A stretch of DNA of 64,000 bases from Prorocentrum cordatum (GCA_963575745.1 CAUYUJ010022059.1:1434037-1498036), one strand, 5' to 3'; numbered from the stretch's first letter, positions 42,534 to 53,562 are shown. The notes: generated by a model from the letters alone, not told the origin. Numbers and translations are program-made.

Positions 42534-42950
42534 AGGCGCTGTTGCATTTACCTCGCGGGGGCAGCTTCTGCCGCCAAGTGCCGCGCGTCGACGCGAATTC
42601 TGCGCCAGCCGGTCATTGCGCAAGACTGGCGGGAGCCTGAGAAGTGAGAAGGCCCCCGCTCAAAACGCCCCAAAAGGAGAGAGAGAGAGAGAGAGAGCGA
42701 GGGCCAAGGGAGCGAGGAGAAAAAGAGGCTTGAGTTTAGATTATGGCAGCAAAAGGCATCACCCGAACAATGCCCTTCACCTTCCCGCGCAAGCACATAA
42801 CGGAAGCTGTTGTATTTTTCTCGCGGGGACAATTTCTGCTACAAGGTGCCGCGCGCCGACGCGACTTGGGCGCCGGCCGGTCAGTGCACAGACTGGCGGG
42901 GGCCTGAGAAGTGAGAGGGCCCCCGCCCAGAACATCCCAAATCCGAGAAG
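42534..42950 (+). repeat. Tandem duplication, ~268-bp period
   Basis: Copy 1 (42534-42680) and copy 2 (about 42802-42950) share CTCGCGGGG, TGCCGCGCG, GACTGGCGGG and CCTGAGAAGTGAGA in order, each leading to a GCCCCCGC-C segment. Between them is a (GA)n run and GATTATGGCAGCAAAAGGCA, a sequence repeated at 48575. Confidence 0.85.
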
Positions 42951-42999
42951 GGCTACCCGAGCCTGAAGGTTCCCAGGGACGGGCGGGATAGGGCATCAA

Positions 43000-43003
43000 G
43001 AAA

Positions 43004-43055
<52 letters not shown>

Positions 43056-43102
43056 TTGAGCTAGAACCACGCGCGCGCTTCGCGCGCGCTTAGGTTCTAG
43101 CT
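43000..43102. repeat. (CA)n followed by a GC hairpin
   Basis: (CA)n at 43005-43050, then AGCTAGAACC (43059-43068) pairing with GGTTCTAGCT (43093-43102) around GCGCGCGC-TTC-GCGCGCGC. A related sequence occurs at 54364-54418. Confidence 0.9.
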
Positions 43103-43229
43103 AGGAGGCGAGCTTGAGTCAACGAAAGTCGCAGGGAAGGGGGCAGGGGGAAGAAGGCCAGAGAGCGCTGAAGGATACAAATACTGGAACCCTCTTGTGA
43201 TTTTGTGGGGGGCCTCGTCCGGCCGCTCG

Positions 43230-43745
43230 CTGGGAGTTTGACGTAGCTTCTCGGGAGCCTCTGAACCTGTCGGGGGCCTCCTGGAAGCAGGTTCGAAGCA
43301 TTTTGGGGGCCGATTTGGGGCTTCTCGGGGCCTCCTTTGGGCCTCTTGGGGGTCTCCTGGGGCCCTTGAGGGGCCTCCTTGGGGCCTCCTGGCGGCCTCT
43401 TGGGGCGGAAGGCTCGAGCTTGCGGTTCGTGGTCCCCCTCTGGGCCCCCTCTTGGGCCCGTCTTGGGGCCCTCTTGGGCGCCTCTTGGGCTGTCCTGGGG
43501 CCCTCTTGGAAGCTTCTTGGGCCGTCTTGGGGCGGTCTTGGGCGCCTCTTGGGCCGTCTTGGACGCGGTGAAAGCCCAAGAGGCGAACATGCGAAACATA
43601 TACGTTTTCCCATCGGAATGGCACGATGTTTGCTTCTTGGGCCTCTCTTGGGCTGCCTCTCGGAGCGTCTTGGAGGCTTCTGGGACCTTCTTGGTGTCAT
43701 GACAGGCGTCTTGGAAGACATCTGGAGCCATCGGAGCGCGTTCCG
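43230..43745 (-). repeat. CCAAGACGGCC array with S1 and S2, inverted
   Basis: Read on minus, module S1 (AGAAGCAAACATCGTGCC ... CATGTTCGCCTCTTGG, about 43640-43545) is followed by S2 (CCAAGAGGGGGCCCAGAGGG, from about 43455), the same order as in copies A and C. No S3 or TIR-like ends are visible. Confidence 0.75.
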
Positions 43746-43899
43746 AAGCCGCTTGCGAACGATCTTGGACGGCGTCCGGCGGCCCGACGAGCCCCCGGGA
43801 CCCCCGGGGCCCACATTTGTGGTCGGGGTCCCGGCCCCGGGCCCCCGGACCCGGTGCGCCGTTATATGTATAAGCGCTGGAGGGGAAGAAGGTTGGCGT

Positions 43900-44700
43900 C
43901 AGCCAGAAGCTAGTGTAGCGATCGAATCGCGTTCATGGGAGAGAAGCGACTGGGCCATGGCTGTACGCGGAGCTGGACGGTAGGAGACTGCGATCGCTGT
44001 CCACTTCATGCCCGATGGCGCCGCCCCCTCTAACGCGAAATGCACGCGGCCTGTTCGACTACAAAAACCAAGACCGCCCTTGCAGCTACCATCAATTTTT
44101 TCGCTGCCTGCAATATCTACGATGAAAGAGAGCCAGCCTCGCGCGCCCCCGCCAGCCCCGCCCGAACTGACACAGGTCAAACACTCTGGTGTCCCCTATA
44201 TCGCTGCACGATACTTACAAGCTCGGGTGCGCGCCAGATTCGAGTTGATCTGGCGTTCTAGAATGGTCGGAACTTCATTACGACACAACGCTCGAATAAT
44301 ACGCAAAGCACACCTGAATGCGTTGTTGCCTCGCCTGAGCTCAACGCACTGGCGAGACGCAAGGAGGGGCTCAGGCAGCCCCCGGGGCTTTTTTCCACAG
44401 AGCGGATCGGGCCATGCCGCCCGCGATCCGCTGCGCCCCCCCAGGCATCGCACGGCAGGCCCACCGCTGCCACCAGCACCTCGCCTAGGCGTATCGCAGC
44501 GCCCAGACGTTTCAGCACTCTGTCGCTGGTCAGGTCCTCTGCTGGTCCGCGGGCGCGATCAAACGCGCGAGCGTTGCAACCCTGCTGGGCCGCCGCTCGA
44601 GCGACCCCTGAGGCGCCCCAGTAGAGGGCGATAATGCACCGACCCTTGAAGTGACGCGCCAGGGGGGCGCCGCGCCGCGCGGTCTGCCTTGGAGCATGTC
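43900..44700 (-). pseudogene. Methyltransferase-like domain of the retroelement
   Basis: The minus frame from about 44660 reads CIIALYWGASGVARAAAQQG (glycine-loop position of a SAM-binding fold), then GEVLVAAVGLPCDAWGG, where G-x-P-C is the expected motif, then a segment ending VVMKFRPF and a stop. The next expected motif (V-P-x-x-L-E-x-P-like) appears in a neighbouring frame as VPTILERQINSNLARTRAC, so there is a frame change near 44275. A further piece (about 44075-43960) reads CSRTGRVHFALEGAAP and KWTAIAVSYRPAP, matching the recalled C-terminal part of such domains. Follows the recombinase rather than preceding it. Inactive in this copy; the enzyme class is inferred from motif order only. 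Confidence 0.5.
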
Positions 44701-44755
44701 CTCGAGCGCTGCTTCGCAGGACTCGATCAGCCCCCGCGCGGGAGCTGACAATCGT

Positions 44756-45940
44756 TCACAGCTCTCTCCCAGCCTGGCCCCCTTCTCGCACCGTTGGACC
44801 CTCTTCGCGCTCGCCCACTGACCGGGCGTTGCGGTAGCGCCGCGCGATGTCGATCGACGGTCCCGAGTGCCTTGTCTGACGTGGCACGGTGGCCTCGCTG
44901 ATCTCGAGCCCAGCCAGCGCAGCTGTGAACTCCATCAGGTACTGCGGGTGCGTGAACGTCCAGACTGACCCCTCCCGTGGCCCGCTGGCCAGCACTCTTG
45001 GGGTCGGTCCCAGAAGCTGCAGATGTGGGGAGTCAATCGCTATACTGACGTCGCTGAGGTTCGTCTTGCTCCGCTCCGCGTGATGCGAGGGGGGCGCGGC
45101 CAGGTTCCAGAATGGAGAGACCCCCGCAGCGGGCGCAATGATACCGCGGCGACACAGACCCATCAGCTCTATCGGCCTCAAGTAACTGCTGGGGGATATC
45201 AGGAGGAACACAGCCATCTGCAACAACCCCCGCTCCACCAGCCGCCAAGCTACGCCGGCCCACTGGGCGAGCGGCCAGCTCCGCCGACTGCGACCCGGCG
45301 CCCGGCGCCGCCACCCCTTCAGGCAGCGAAAGGCCCGGGGGAGCTGGCGGCCACCAGCCCGCGAGAACGCCGGCGCCAGGCGCATCGAGCCAGCCGAGAC
45401 CTGCTCGCCCTTGTTCGCGCCCCAGCCCTTGAAGAACAGGATGTTGAAGTAGCCCACCAGCGCGGCGCCCGCCTGCTCGTCGCGAACCAGTGGGTGACCG
45501 CCCGCGAAGCCGATGAAGCCGCCGACCTCGGTCTCGCATCGCCCCAGCACCTTTGGAGTCGCCGAGCTCTGCTCGAGGAAGGTGCTCGTGCCCGGCGCGG
45601 CGGTCGCAAGGGCGAGGTCCAGGAATTTGCGTCGCCTCTGGTGGCCCGTGCGCTTCAGCGCTGCCCGCCGAGCGGCGCCGGGTCCACCCCTCGCCTCGTC
45701 GTCGGCGCTGCTGCTCTCGCCGACGTCGGCCGGCGTCGGCTCGCGGCCCAGCTGCTCATCGTTCTCGAAGAGGCCGAGCTCCTGGCAACTGCAGTCCAGA
45801 CGATCGCGCAAGGCCAGCTGGACGTCCTGCGGGCGGAGAGTCGTCCTCCGCTGCTCGGCCAGATACGCGCGACCTCGTTGGCCCCTGGACGGCCGAGGCC
45901 CCGCCGGCGGCAAGCTCGCCTGCCGCCCCCTGGCCGCCAT
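44756..45940 (-). pseudogene. Tyrosine recombinase of the retroelement
   Basis: Core-binding region: TFLEQSSATPKVLGRCETE to FRCLKGWRRRAPG. Catalytic region: YLRPIELMGLCRRGIIAP (first catalytic Arg in L-R-P-x-E-L), a SKTNLSDVSIAID beta segment, and QTRHSGPSIDIARRYRN (box II, where His at the start of H-x-x-R reads Arg). The frame then departs from homology; a neighbouring frame continues GQWASAKRVQRCEKGARLGE, in which the expected R-Y-E-K nucleophile tyrosine is Cys (codon at 44790-44788). The protein is therefore shifted out of frame near 44840 and lacks its nucleophile. The N-terminal 100 residues are low-complexity Arg/Ala-rich. It lies directly downstream of the RNase H segment on the same strand. 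Confidence 0.7.
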
Positions 45941-46229
45941 AACTGCAGTGGCCTGTGGGCTCGGGAGAAAGACGAAGAGAACGCGGTAGATCTCGGGCCA
46001 AAATGCCAGCGGGCTTGCAGCGAGGGGCTGCGGAAACAGGAGCGGCTAAGTTACAATTGCTCGGGGATTGCAGGTATTCAAAAGTCCCCTTAAAACTTTT
46101 GCCTTGGGCACTCGCAGAAGGCATCTCATCGATCAACGTCTTTCCAGCAGTGCTATCCTCAAAAAACTCGGGCACCCTTGTCCGAGAAATAAATTTAGGA
46201 GGGGCCCAACGAATGACACCAATGACATT

Positions 46230-46373
46230 CCTGGCCAAACCGTGGGCCTGGAAAACTCGAATCTGGAGCAGGGGCAGGAATTTGTCGGCGCGGCTCTGGC
46301 CAAAAGCAAGGGTGACCGACATATTATCACAAAGAAGCAGCTGTCTCATATCACTGACGCGTGCGCTGGTCAC
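46230..46373 (-). pseudogene. RNase H segment of the retroelement
   Basis: The frame reads SARVSDMRQLLLCDNMSVTL, FGQSRADKFLPLLQIR and, slightly downstream, VIRWAPPKFISRTRVPEFF. The L-C-D-N catalytic aspartate and the R-W-x-P...S-R-x-x-x-P-E-F tail fit the end of an RNase H domain joined to a reverse transcriptase. The frame differs from that of the preceding segment. Confidence 0.6.
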
Positions 46374-47494
46374 AACACGAATGAACCCTTTTCACTAAGG
46401 CTCGAGCTTCCTTGATAGGAACGCCTTCGACTCTCTTCCATTTTTGCACTCTCACTAAACGCCGGAGATCTGACTTCAAGAGACTGGCGGGCACCTCAGG
46501 AAAAGACTTGTCGATTTCCCAATCTCGCGCCGCCTCCGAGGGCGGCTCGTCGCAGTCCCACTCATCTGGCCCCGAGGCGACCGACCAGCTCCCGTCCGCC
46601 TGCCGCCTGAAGCCCGCGGTCTCGACGGCGCTCTCTCGGGCGCGACGAGACCCGACCCGCCGGTAGCGCTGGCGCTCGGAGGTGCGGCCCGCCTCCCTCG
46701 CGGCGCCCAGGGGCCAGAAGGCCCGCGCCACGGCGCAGCCCTCGCGGCTGCTGTCGGTCTGCGCCACCAGATCGCTCCAGCCGCGCAGCCAGTCGCTCAC
46801 GCCGATCTTGTCGGCCTCCTCTGCCAGCCCAGGCCTCGCCACCAGCGGCGGCCCGCAGTCCTGCAGAGGGGGCCCCGGCAGCGAGGGCGCAGACCTCGCC
46901 ACCATGGCCTTGTTGATCATCTGCGCGATCCACAAGCTCGAGGTGAAGCCCATGGGCAGGACGGCCCAGCGTGGAGTCAATGCCTCCGCGCGGCCGACCC
47001 GGCGGCCGTTCGCCACCATGCCCGTCACCCCCATCGCGCAGGCCGGCGCCGGGGGAGGCAGAAGTAGTCAGGCAGCCACGCAGGCGCGCGCAGCCGATGG
47101 AAGCAGTTCGAGACGTCGGAGAGACTGACCGCCAGGTAGAAGTCGCTCAACAGCTCGACAGCCCGCTCGGAACCCAGCGGCGCGTCGGCGGGAAGCTCCA
47201 CCTCCACGCGGGAAACGCCCCTCCGAACTCAGCAGAGACGCGCCTGGCGGAGCCTTGAAGCACTCGTTGGCCCGCCTGGCGTCGACGATGGGGCGCTGGG
47301 CCGCGCCGCCGCCCTTCTCCACCGCGAAGAGGACCACCTGGCACTTCGGGGTGGACGTCCAAGATATGATGCCGATCTCTGCTAGGCGGCGGGGCAGACA
47401 GGACAATATCGAGGTAGGGAACGGTCTCGTGCACGTCGACCGACGGCGCCAGCATGCGCTCTTGATAGTCCTCCAGGAATCCGGTGACCTCCAT
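46351..47494 (-). pseudogene. Reverse transcriptase of the retroelement
   Basis: Pieces lie in order but in changing frames: MEVTGFLEDYQERM (47494), LAEIGIISWTSTPKCQVVLF then QRPIVDARRANECFKAPPG (47383-47260), LSDVSNCFHRLRAPAWLPDY (about 47120-47055; D of motif A), and WAVLPMGFTSSLWIAQMINK (about 46965-46905; the P-M-G-F motif). Where the Y-V-D-N/Y-x-D-D box should follow, the text reads EADKIGV, so the box is degenerate. The region ends with LLKSDLRRLVRVQKWKRVEG. Frame changes occur near 47400, 47215 and 47045. Nearest relatives I recall are dinoflagellate polyproteins with the same motif wording. Confidence 0.7.
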
Positions 47495-48699
47495 GGGGCG
47501 CCGCGTCAGTTCTTGGAGGACACTCCTGCACTCAGCCTGGCACTCACGAGGTCGAGCTTGAAGGACGTGACCCTTGTCGGACAGCCCGCCGCCTGATACG
47601 GGGAGCGTTCCTGAAGCAGCTTCTCCAGAGCCGCCTCGTCGCTGATGTGGGAAGGGCGCGGGTGCCAGCTGTCAGCCAACTCGCGCGTTTTTCTCTGGAC
47701 GTCGGCCTACATCGCGTCGGGCACGACGTCGGGGCCGCGATCAGCCCACAAAATCCTTGCCGCCCGCCATCCAGTTCAGTACCCTCAACGCGTCATTCGC
47801 CATAGACAGACGACCTCGACCGCGCCCGGGGCACTCCGAGTCTGGCGCCAGCAGAGGAAGCGGGAACAGGCTCCGCTGTCCCCGCGAAGCCGCCAGTCCG
47901 GGGCGGCCGCCAGCCCCCTGAAACCGGCTGGTGTCGGGGACCCCCCCGCCACCGGGCCCATCATTGAGCCCCGGGGGCGCCGCCGCCGCGGCCTCAGCTT
48001 CGCCCGCCGTCGCCGCGGCCTCGGCCGCCCCCGCCTCCTCTGCCCTCCTCGCCGCCGCACCCCGACCGCCGCCCCCGCCACCGCCGAGGCCGTCGTCGTG
48101 GCCAACACTCCGGGCGCCACGCAGCGTCTGCTGTCCTTCACGACCCTCTCGCATCCTGCGCGCCACATGCGCCCTCATGGCTGGCCCCGCAGCGTCCTCG
48201 GCCGACTGCGACTGCACACGCTGCGGGTTGGCAACGACACCAGCCAGCCATTTGCAGAGCACCTTCAACACCATCAGTTCCCCAAATTCACCTGGTCGTA
48301 GCAACCGGCCATGTACAAAACCTCGCAGATGCAGCGCACCTCGTGGGCCACTCGATCCGTGTTGGCGAGGCCTTTCTCCCGGAGATACTCCCTGAGCCAC
48401 AGCCGCGGGTCGCCTCCCACCCTCAGCATGCTCTTGCACGTCGTGAGGGCGCGCCGAGGCGCGCGCCAACTGATCCAGGCGAGCCCCACCGCGAGGACCG
48501 CAAGCGGGGACCTGGCCGCACTGCCGGCTGGGGCCATCATCGCCTCTACAGAGAGAAGAAGAGGCTTGAATATATAGATTATGGCAACAAAAGGCATCAC
48601 CCGAACAATACCCCCTCATCTTCCCGTGCGAACACACACGCACACACACAAACTCTACTTCGGGCGGGAATGCGGCCGATTGAGGCACCTGCTAAGAAT

Positions 48700-49540
48700 T
48701 CAAAAATCCACCGATTGGGGTTTTCTCTGGTGTAAATGTTACATGCTGAAATGCCCGTGTCCTTTCCGCCCTTTCCGCATGGAGCTCTCCTGTTCGTGAT
48801 ACCGCCCTTTCCCACGGCCGCCCTCCCTCCCTCTGGTAACATCACGACTCCAGCCGGCGTCATCTGGGACGGGTCTGGGGTATCACATTCCCAGAAAGGG
48901 CAGGGGCAAGTCGTTACCTCACCGGCCCAAACCCGACTAACGCCCGTTATCACCCGAGGATTCCTCTCCAGGGACTTTCCGAACTGAAAGTCGGCCTCGC
49001 AGTGATGCCCTGTTTGGTGTGCCTATTTCGGGGCGGCGGGCGGGAAGGTAAGAGAAACCTACCGATGCGGGCGACTGAGCTGAGGGGGAGAGGAGAAACA
49101 GCAGCGGGAGGACCAGGAGCGGGAGCAGCGGAAAGGCGGCGGCGGGGGTCCGAACGAGGGGGGAGCGACAGGGCCGTCTATGGGACGCAAAACAGAAGTA
49201 CCAATACTGCGTAAGTGCTTCTGTGGGATACGCACGTCCGAACCGTTACCCAAGCAGTATGGTCAGGAAACGCCCGCCGCGGAACTCACACGCAACTACC
49301 AGATTTCTGAACTCGCGCGCGTCGCCCCTGCCGAGCCGACGCATCCATCATCGGAGGTTTGGGGTGAGATCGCAGTGAAAAGAGGAGCCCACCACCAGGA
49401 AATCGATTTCGTTTTCATTTCGTGCGTGTGAGCGAGGTGAAGCTGCGCGGGTGGGCGAAAAGAATGAACCTCCTCTGGCAAGGGCGCCGGCGGGCCAAAA
49501 GACTATCCCCCCCCGAGTTGGGCGGCGGTGGCCATGGGTC
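48700..49540. other. Unique interval, no supported gene
   Basis: Short frames on both strands without motif or bias, e.g. plus 49180-49430 and minus 48597-48953. I see nothing firm here. Confidence 0.5.
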
Positions 49541-49544
49541 TTCC

Positions 49545-49990
49545 GCCGGGGTCTCCCGATTTATTCCGATTGGTGTTTCACTTGGTGTTCCGATGGTGTC
49601 CGTCCCGATGGTGTCCCGATGCTGTCCCGGTGGTGTTCCAGTGGTGTCCCGGTGGTGTCCCGATGGTGTCCCGTTAGTGTCCCGATGCGTCCTGGTGGTG
49701 TCCCGATTGGTGGCGATAGTGTGGCGATGGTGTGGCGATGGGGTCTCAGTGGTGTCCCGATGGTGTTCCAGAGATGTCCTGATTGGTGTCCTGATGGTAC
49801 CCACGTGGTGTCTCGATGGTGTCTCGGTGGTGTCCCAGTTGGTCTCCCGATTGGTGTTCCGATGGTGTCCCCATAGTGTCCCCATGGTGCCCCGATGGTG
49901 CCCCAATGGTGTCCCCATGGTGTCCAGATGGTGTCCAAATGGTGCCCCGATGGTGTCGCAATGGTGCCCAAATGGATGCCTCGATGGTTG
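49545..49990. repeat. GGTGTCCCGATGGTGTCCCG minisatellite
   Basis: 12-18-bp units of GTGTCCCGATGGT. The motif resumes at 50415-50475 after an intervening GATC array. Confidence 0.95.
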
Positions 49991-50009
49991 TCCCGTGAGA
50001 TCGATAGAT

Positions 50010-50405
50010 ATAAATACATACATGTATATGAGATCGATAGATCGATAGATAGACACAGATAGATATATAGATATATAATAATAAGAAAGTGGACTTGATT
50101 GTGAGATGGATAGAAATACATTGACCGTGAGACTGGTGTATTCATCGAACGACCGATAATAAGATCATATACTGTGACCGATACCGAGATAATGCGGTCG
50201 ATGTTGAGACCGATGAACCGATAGTGAGACCGGTAGTGAGATTGACAAAATGAGATCGATAATGAGATCGATAGCGGAACTGGTAATAAGATATATAGTG
50301 AGACCGTGAGCGAAATCGATAAACATATAGTGAGATCGATAGTGAGGTCGATAGCGAGACTTATAGGGAGGCCGATAGTGAGATCGATAGACAATTAGTG
50401 GACGG
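50010..50405 (-). repeat. GAGATCGATAGTGAGACCG repeat
   Basis: Reverse complement of the family at 40160-40640 and 41975-42005. Confidence 0.9.
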
Positions 50406-50499
50406 ATGGACCACAATAGTGTCCCGATGGTGGCATTTACAATGTCCCCAGGGTGTCCCGATGGTGTCCGATCGCAGTTGTCATCAGTTGGTCCCCCCC

Positions 50500-51190
50500 A
50501 CACAACCTCTTTATCACCCGAAGGGTGGTCGTATAGGCATTAGCATGCGTGGGTGATGCTGGCGGCAGAGTGACAAGACGGGAGGAGGAGGAATACGACG
50601 GTGATCCATAGCTCCGACATCGTGGTTATCTTAGCACGAGGCCCCCAGCTCCTCGCGGCCACTGCCCAATTCGTCATCCTGGGCAGTCTGCTAGTGGTGT
50701 CGGGGTGCGTTCGGAGCGGGTTTCTGGGGCCAGGAACCGTGGGAACTCGCAGGCACTGAACTCAATTCGCGACGGCACGGCGGAGGTCTGGGGCTTGCTT
50801 TCGAAGGGGATGAAGCTGCCGACAGAATGATGTCATGATGCGAGCTCGGAGTACATAGCGGCCCTCGTTTCTGGAGCCCGTGCGGAACTGCAGGACACTT
50901 GGGCAATCTGGAAACACAGAGAAATCTTGAAGAAACGTATCTTTGATTCTTGTTCCTCTGACTGCCAAGCCCCGCCAGCCCCGTGGGGGTAGCCGTCCTC
51001 GAGGCCCGGGGGCAACGACGCGGCCAAGGCCTGCCGGGCACGTCTGCTCCTGCTCCTGTTCCATCCCCTTCTTTCTAAATAGCTCCCCTCCGTCGCACCC
51101 CGAAACGTGTCGGTAGGGCGGGTCGGGCATTTTGCCGGAGCCTTCCTTTCCATTCATGACCATCGAGCTCCAAACTATGTGCGACAGTTT
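50500..51190 (-). other. Mostly unique interval with one protein-like minus frame
   Basis: Minus 50985-50762 reads VRGTRIKDTFLQDFSVFP, DCPSVLQFRTGSRNEGRYVL and RQLHPLRKQAPDLRRAVAN to a stop. Plausible exon without start or neighbours; no family. Confidence 0.25.
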
Positions 51191-51495
51191 CATGGATGGA
51201 AGGCGGGTCGTTTTCAAAATGTGGCTCTCGCACTAGCGCCGCGCACATTCGTCTTCAAAGTTTTCTGGGGCTTCACGGTTGGGGAACGGGCCGTTTTCAA
51301 AATGTGGCCTCAGCGCCGCCCACATTCTTTCTGGTAAATTGCAAGAGCTTCGCGGATGGAGAGCGGGGCGTTTTCAGAATGTGGCTCTCGCCTTAGCCCC
51401 GCGCACATTTCGCGGGGCTGAGGCGAGAATTCGTGGATGGGGGACGGTTCCCGCTCAAAATGTGGCTCTCGCCTGCGTGCACCGCACATTCGCAT
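51190..51495 (+). repeat. ~80-bp tandem repeat, four copies
   Basis: Each has GGATGGAGAGCGGG-like sequence, CGTTTTCAAAATGTGGCTCT and a CGCCGCGCACATTCG segment. Starts at about 51190, 51276, 51352 and 51431. Confidence 0.9.
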
Positions 51496-51516
51496 AACAA
51501 GTTACAGCAGCTGACA

Positions 51517-51695
51517 TTCCAGAACTGATGTTTTGGAACGATGTAAGACTGTCAGAGCGCAGCATCCACGTTGATGCGCGGTGCTGAAATCACAGGAATG
51601 GTGTTCTGGAGCGGTTCAGGATCGTCAGGACGCAGCACTAACGTTGATTCGCGGAGTGAAATTCCAAGAATAATCGTGCTCTGGCACGGCTCAAG
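51517..51695 (+). repeat. ~78-bp tandem repeat, 2.3 copies
   Basis: GTTTTGGAACGATGTAAGAC/GTTCTGGAGCGGTTCAGGAT followed by GTCAGAGCGCAGCATCCACG/GTCAGGACGCAGCACTAACG, then GTTGATGCGCGG/GTTGATTCGCGG. Confidence 0.85.
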
Positions 51696-51699
51696 ATTA

Positions 51700-53200
51700 A
51701 AAAACGGTTTTTTTCTAACGGGCACTCCCCTCAGTGAAAATACATCCTTGTAGGGACCTATAAGAGAGAACTTGAAAGAAAAAAATTGCAACATCGTTAA
51801 TGCGTACGGGGTTTGCACCAATTTCGCCCTTCCACCCTCCTCCTCCCTCTCCTCATGTTCTCTATCCTTTCGTTCCCCTTCCTCCCTGTGTTCGTCGGTG
51901 TCTTCACATGTTCACCCTTATTATGTGTATGTTCCAGTTTCGTCCACACACATCCTTGTCCATTCATGTGTTGGGTATATCTGTAGCACTCCGCAAGTGC
52001 GGATGAGGACGAGGGGGCGGTCGCGGGTGGGTCGCGGGAAGGATGACGACAAATCACCAACAGCAACAACAAGAACAACAACAACAAGAACATCAACAAC
52101 AATAACAACAATCCGCATTGTGGAAGCCCACTTCAGCCACCGACCCAGGGACAGTGAATGACCGTTCGGCTCCCTCACTCTAATTTATAAGGAAAAGGAA
52201 TGGAGGAGGAAAAGAAGGAGGAGCAGGGGTGAATGACCGTTCGGCCCCCTCACTCTGATGTCATGGTTGTGTCGTCGTCGCCGTTGTCATTCCACTCCTC
52301 CTCGTCCTTCCTTTCCTCCCTTCGGCCTGCCCCGGCGACTGCTCCAACCCATGCCTTCAGCTCTGCTCCGAAACTCTGCGACTTCGGGAACCGACTTTTT
52401 TTTTTTTTTTCTGTTTTCTGGCCTGCACTGAAATTTGCACAGGAACACGGGTCCTGGTGTATACGGGATCCTGGTGTAGACGCTTTCCTTTGCTTCCCCT
52501 GGGAAACGGAAGAACAAGTATACACCACACCGCCCTGACGTCGTCCCCGCCCCTCAAGAATCCCTGGAATTGAAAAACAACCTGCCTCTGGTAATGTATG
52601 TGCTTCAATTCCGACATCATTCTTGATTCGTGCATGCTACCATTTATCCACCTAGCTGGCCGATAACACGTCCATCCGGGTTGTTCCCCTCACTGCGCCC
52701 GGGACCCGCGTGGGCGCCCTGCGCCGACGACGAATGCGCTGGCATGGAGCGGCACGCCTGTTCTTCTTGAGTATTTCCAATTGCCGCATCAAGGTTCCGA
52801 AGCGCCCGTCCAGGTGTCGCCGAGATCTGCGACGAGCGGGGTCGCTCTGCCTGCCAATCGACGCAACTTGAGGGATGGGAGGTTGCGGGAGCTACACATA
52901 TTGCGAAAGCAGGAGAAAAATATACAGGCCTCCACATATGCGTTCTGCGTTGCCATCTCCTTGCCGGTCGCGGTCCCAAAGGTCTAGCTTTGCCGCAAGG
53001 CATGCGTATGGAACCTGATTTGTCCTGCTCGTCTATCAATTCGCCTCCTGGATTGCATGGTCGCGAAACGTCTGATGCCATCTCACAATATGTCCTACAA
53101 ATATTTCGGGCGCGAATGTAAATAACCACCGGCATGGACTAGGTACCACGGCCACCAACCAAGGGGCGTTCGGATCTTATCTTCCACTACGCATGCGCGC
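51700..53200. other. Mixed interval with short repeats, no firm gene
   Basis: Contains a TCCTCC tract (51835-51900), a (CAA)n tract (52050-52110) and a direct repeat GAATGACCGTTCGGCYCCCT, CACTCT at 52157 and 52231. A minus frame at 53135-52644 is open but unremarkable. The segment 52365-52412 is a diverged inverted copy of 53845-53895, both ending in a long T/A run. Confidence 0.5.
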
Positions 53201-53208
53201 GCGTAGTA

Positions 53209-53562
53209 TCATGCAGGGCCGAGGCCAGGTCCTGCAACGAAGGCTCGTAGTCCAGGATGATTTGGGGCGGGCGGCTTAGTATCAGAAGGGGCTGGCCCGC
53301 TGGGGCCTCTGGAGTCTTCGGGCGGCGCTGCGACAAGCGTGCAAGGCAGGAGGGTCGGGTCGACGTCGAGCGGGCGGGACCTTTGCGAACGGTGGTTCTT
53401 CCGCCTTTCAGCTGCCTGCTCCTCAACGGCAGCGGCGTACGATAGCGCGGGGGCCTGGCGGTCTCCATTTTCAGAAATCGGCGGCCAAGGTCCGCTAACT
53501 CCGTCCGAAATGCCAGTAGCGGCGCGACTGTGATGCGCGCGCTGTGGAAAAGAGGAGAACAC
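53209..53562 (-). CDS. Possible hypothetical protein or exon
   Basis: The frame reads HSRAATGISDGVSGPWPPIS, then DRQAPALSYAAAVEEQAAER, RKNHRSQRSRPLDVDPTLLP and SGPAPSDTKPPAPNHPGL to a stop. Composition (Ala/Pro/Ser/Arg with PALSYAAAVEEQ) recalls N-terminal parts of LINE proteins, but no domain is visible. Confidence 0.3.
   Translation of the reverse strand: MFSSFPQRAHHSRAATGISDGVSGPWPPISENGDRQAPALSYAAAVEEQAAERRKNHRSQRSRPLDVDPTLLPCTLVAAPPEDSRGPSGPAPSDTKPPAPNHPGLRAFVAGPGLGPA

Larger units (their letters stand above)
43900..48690 (-). mobile_element. Decayed tyrosine-recombinase (DIRS-like) retrotransposon
   Basis: On minus the order is: poorly conserved N-terminal region (48688-47510, including MANDALRVLNWMAGG), reverse transcriptase (47494-46351), RNase H (46373-46230), tyrosine recombinase (45940-44756) and a methyltransferase-like domain (about 44700-43900). 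The combination of reverse transcriptase, RNase H, recombinase and a methylase-like domain is the signature of DIRS-order elements. At least five frame changes and several stops break the coding, so this copy is not intact. A 53-base sequence (AAGAGGCTTGA ... GGCATCACCCGAACAAT) lies in the same orientation at 42723 and 48558, outside or at the edges of the coding block, and could be part of its terminal repeats. Confidence 0.7.
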
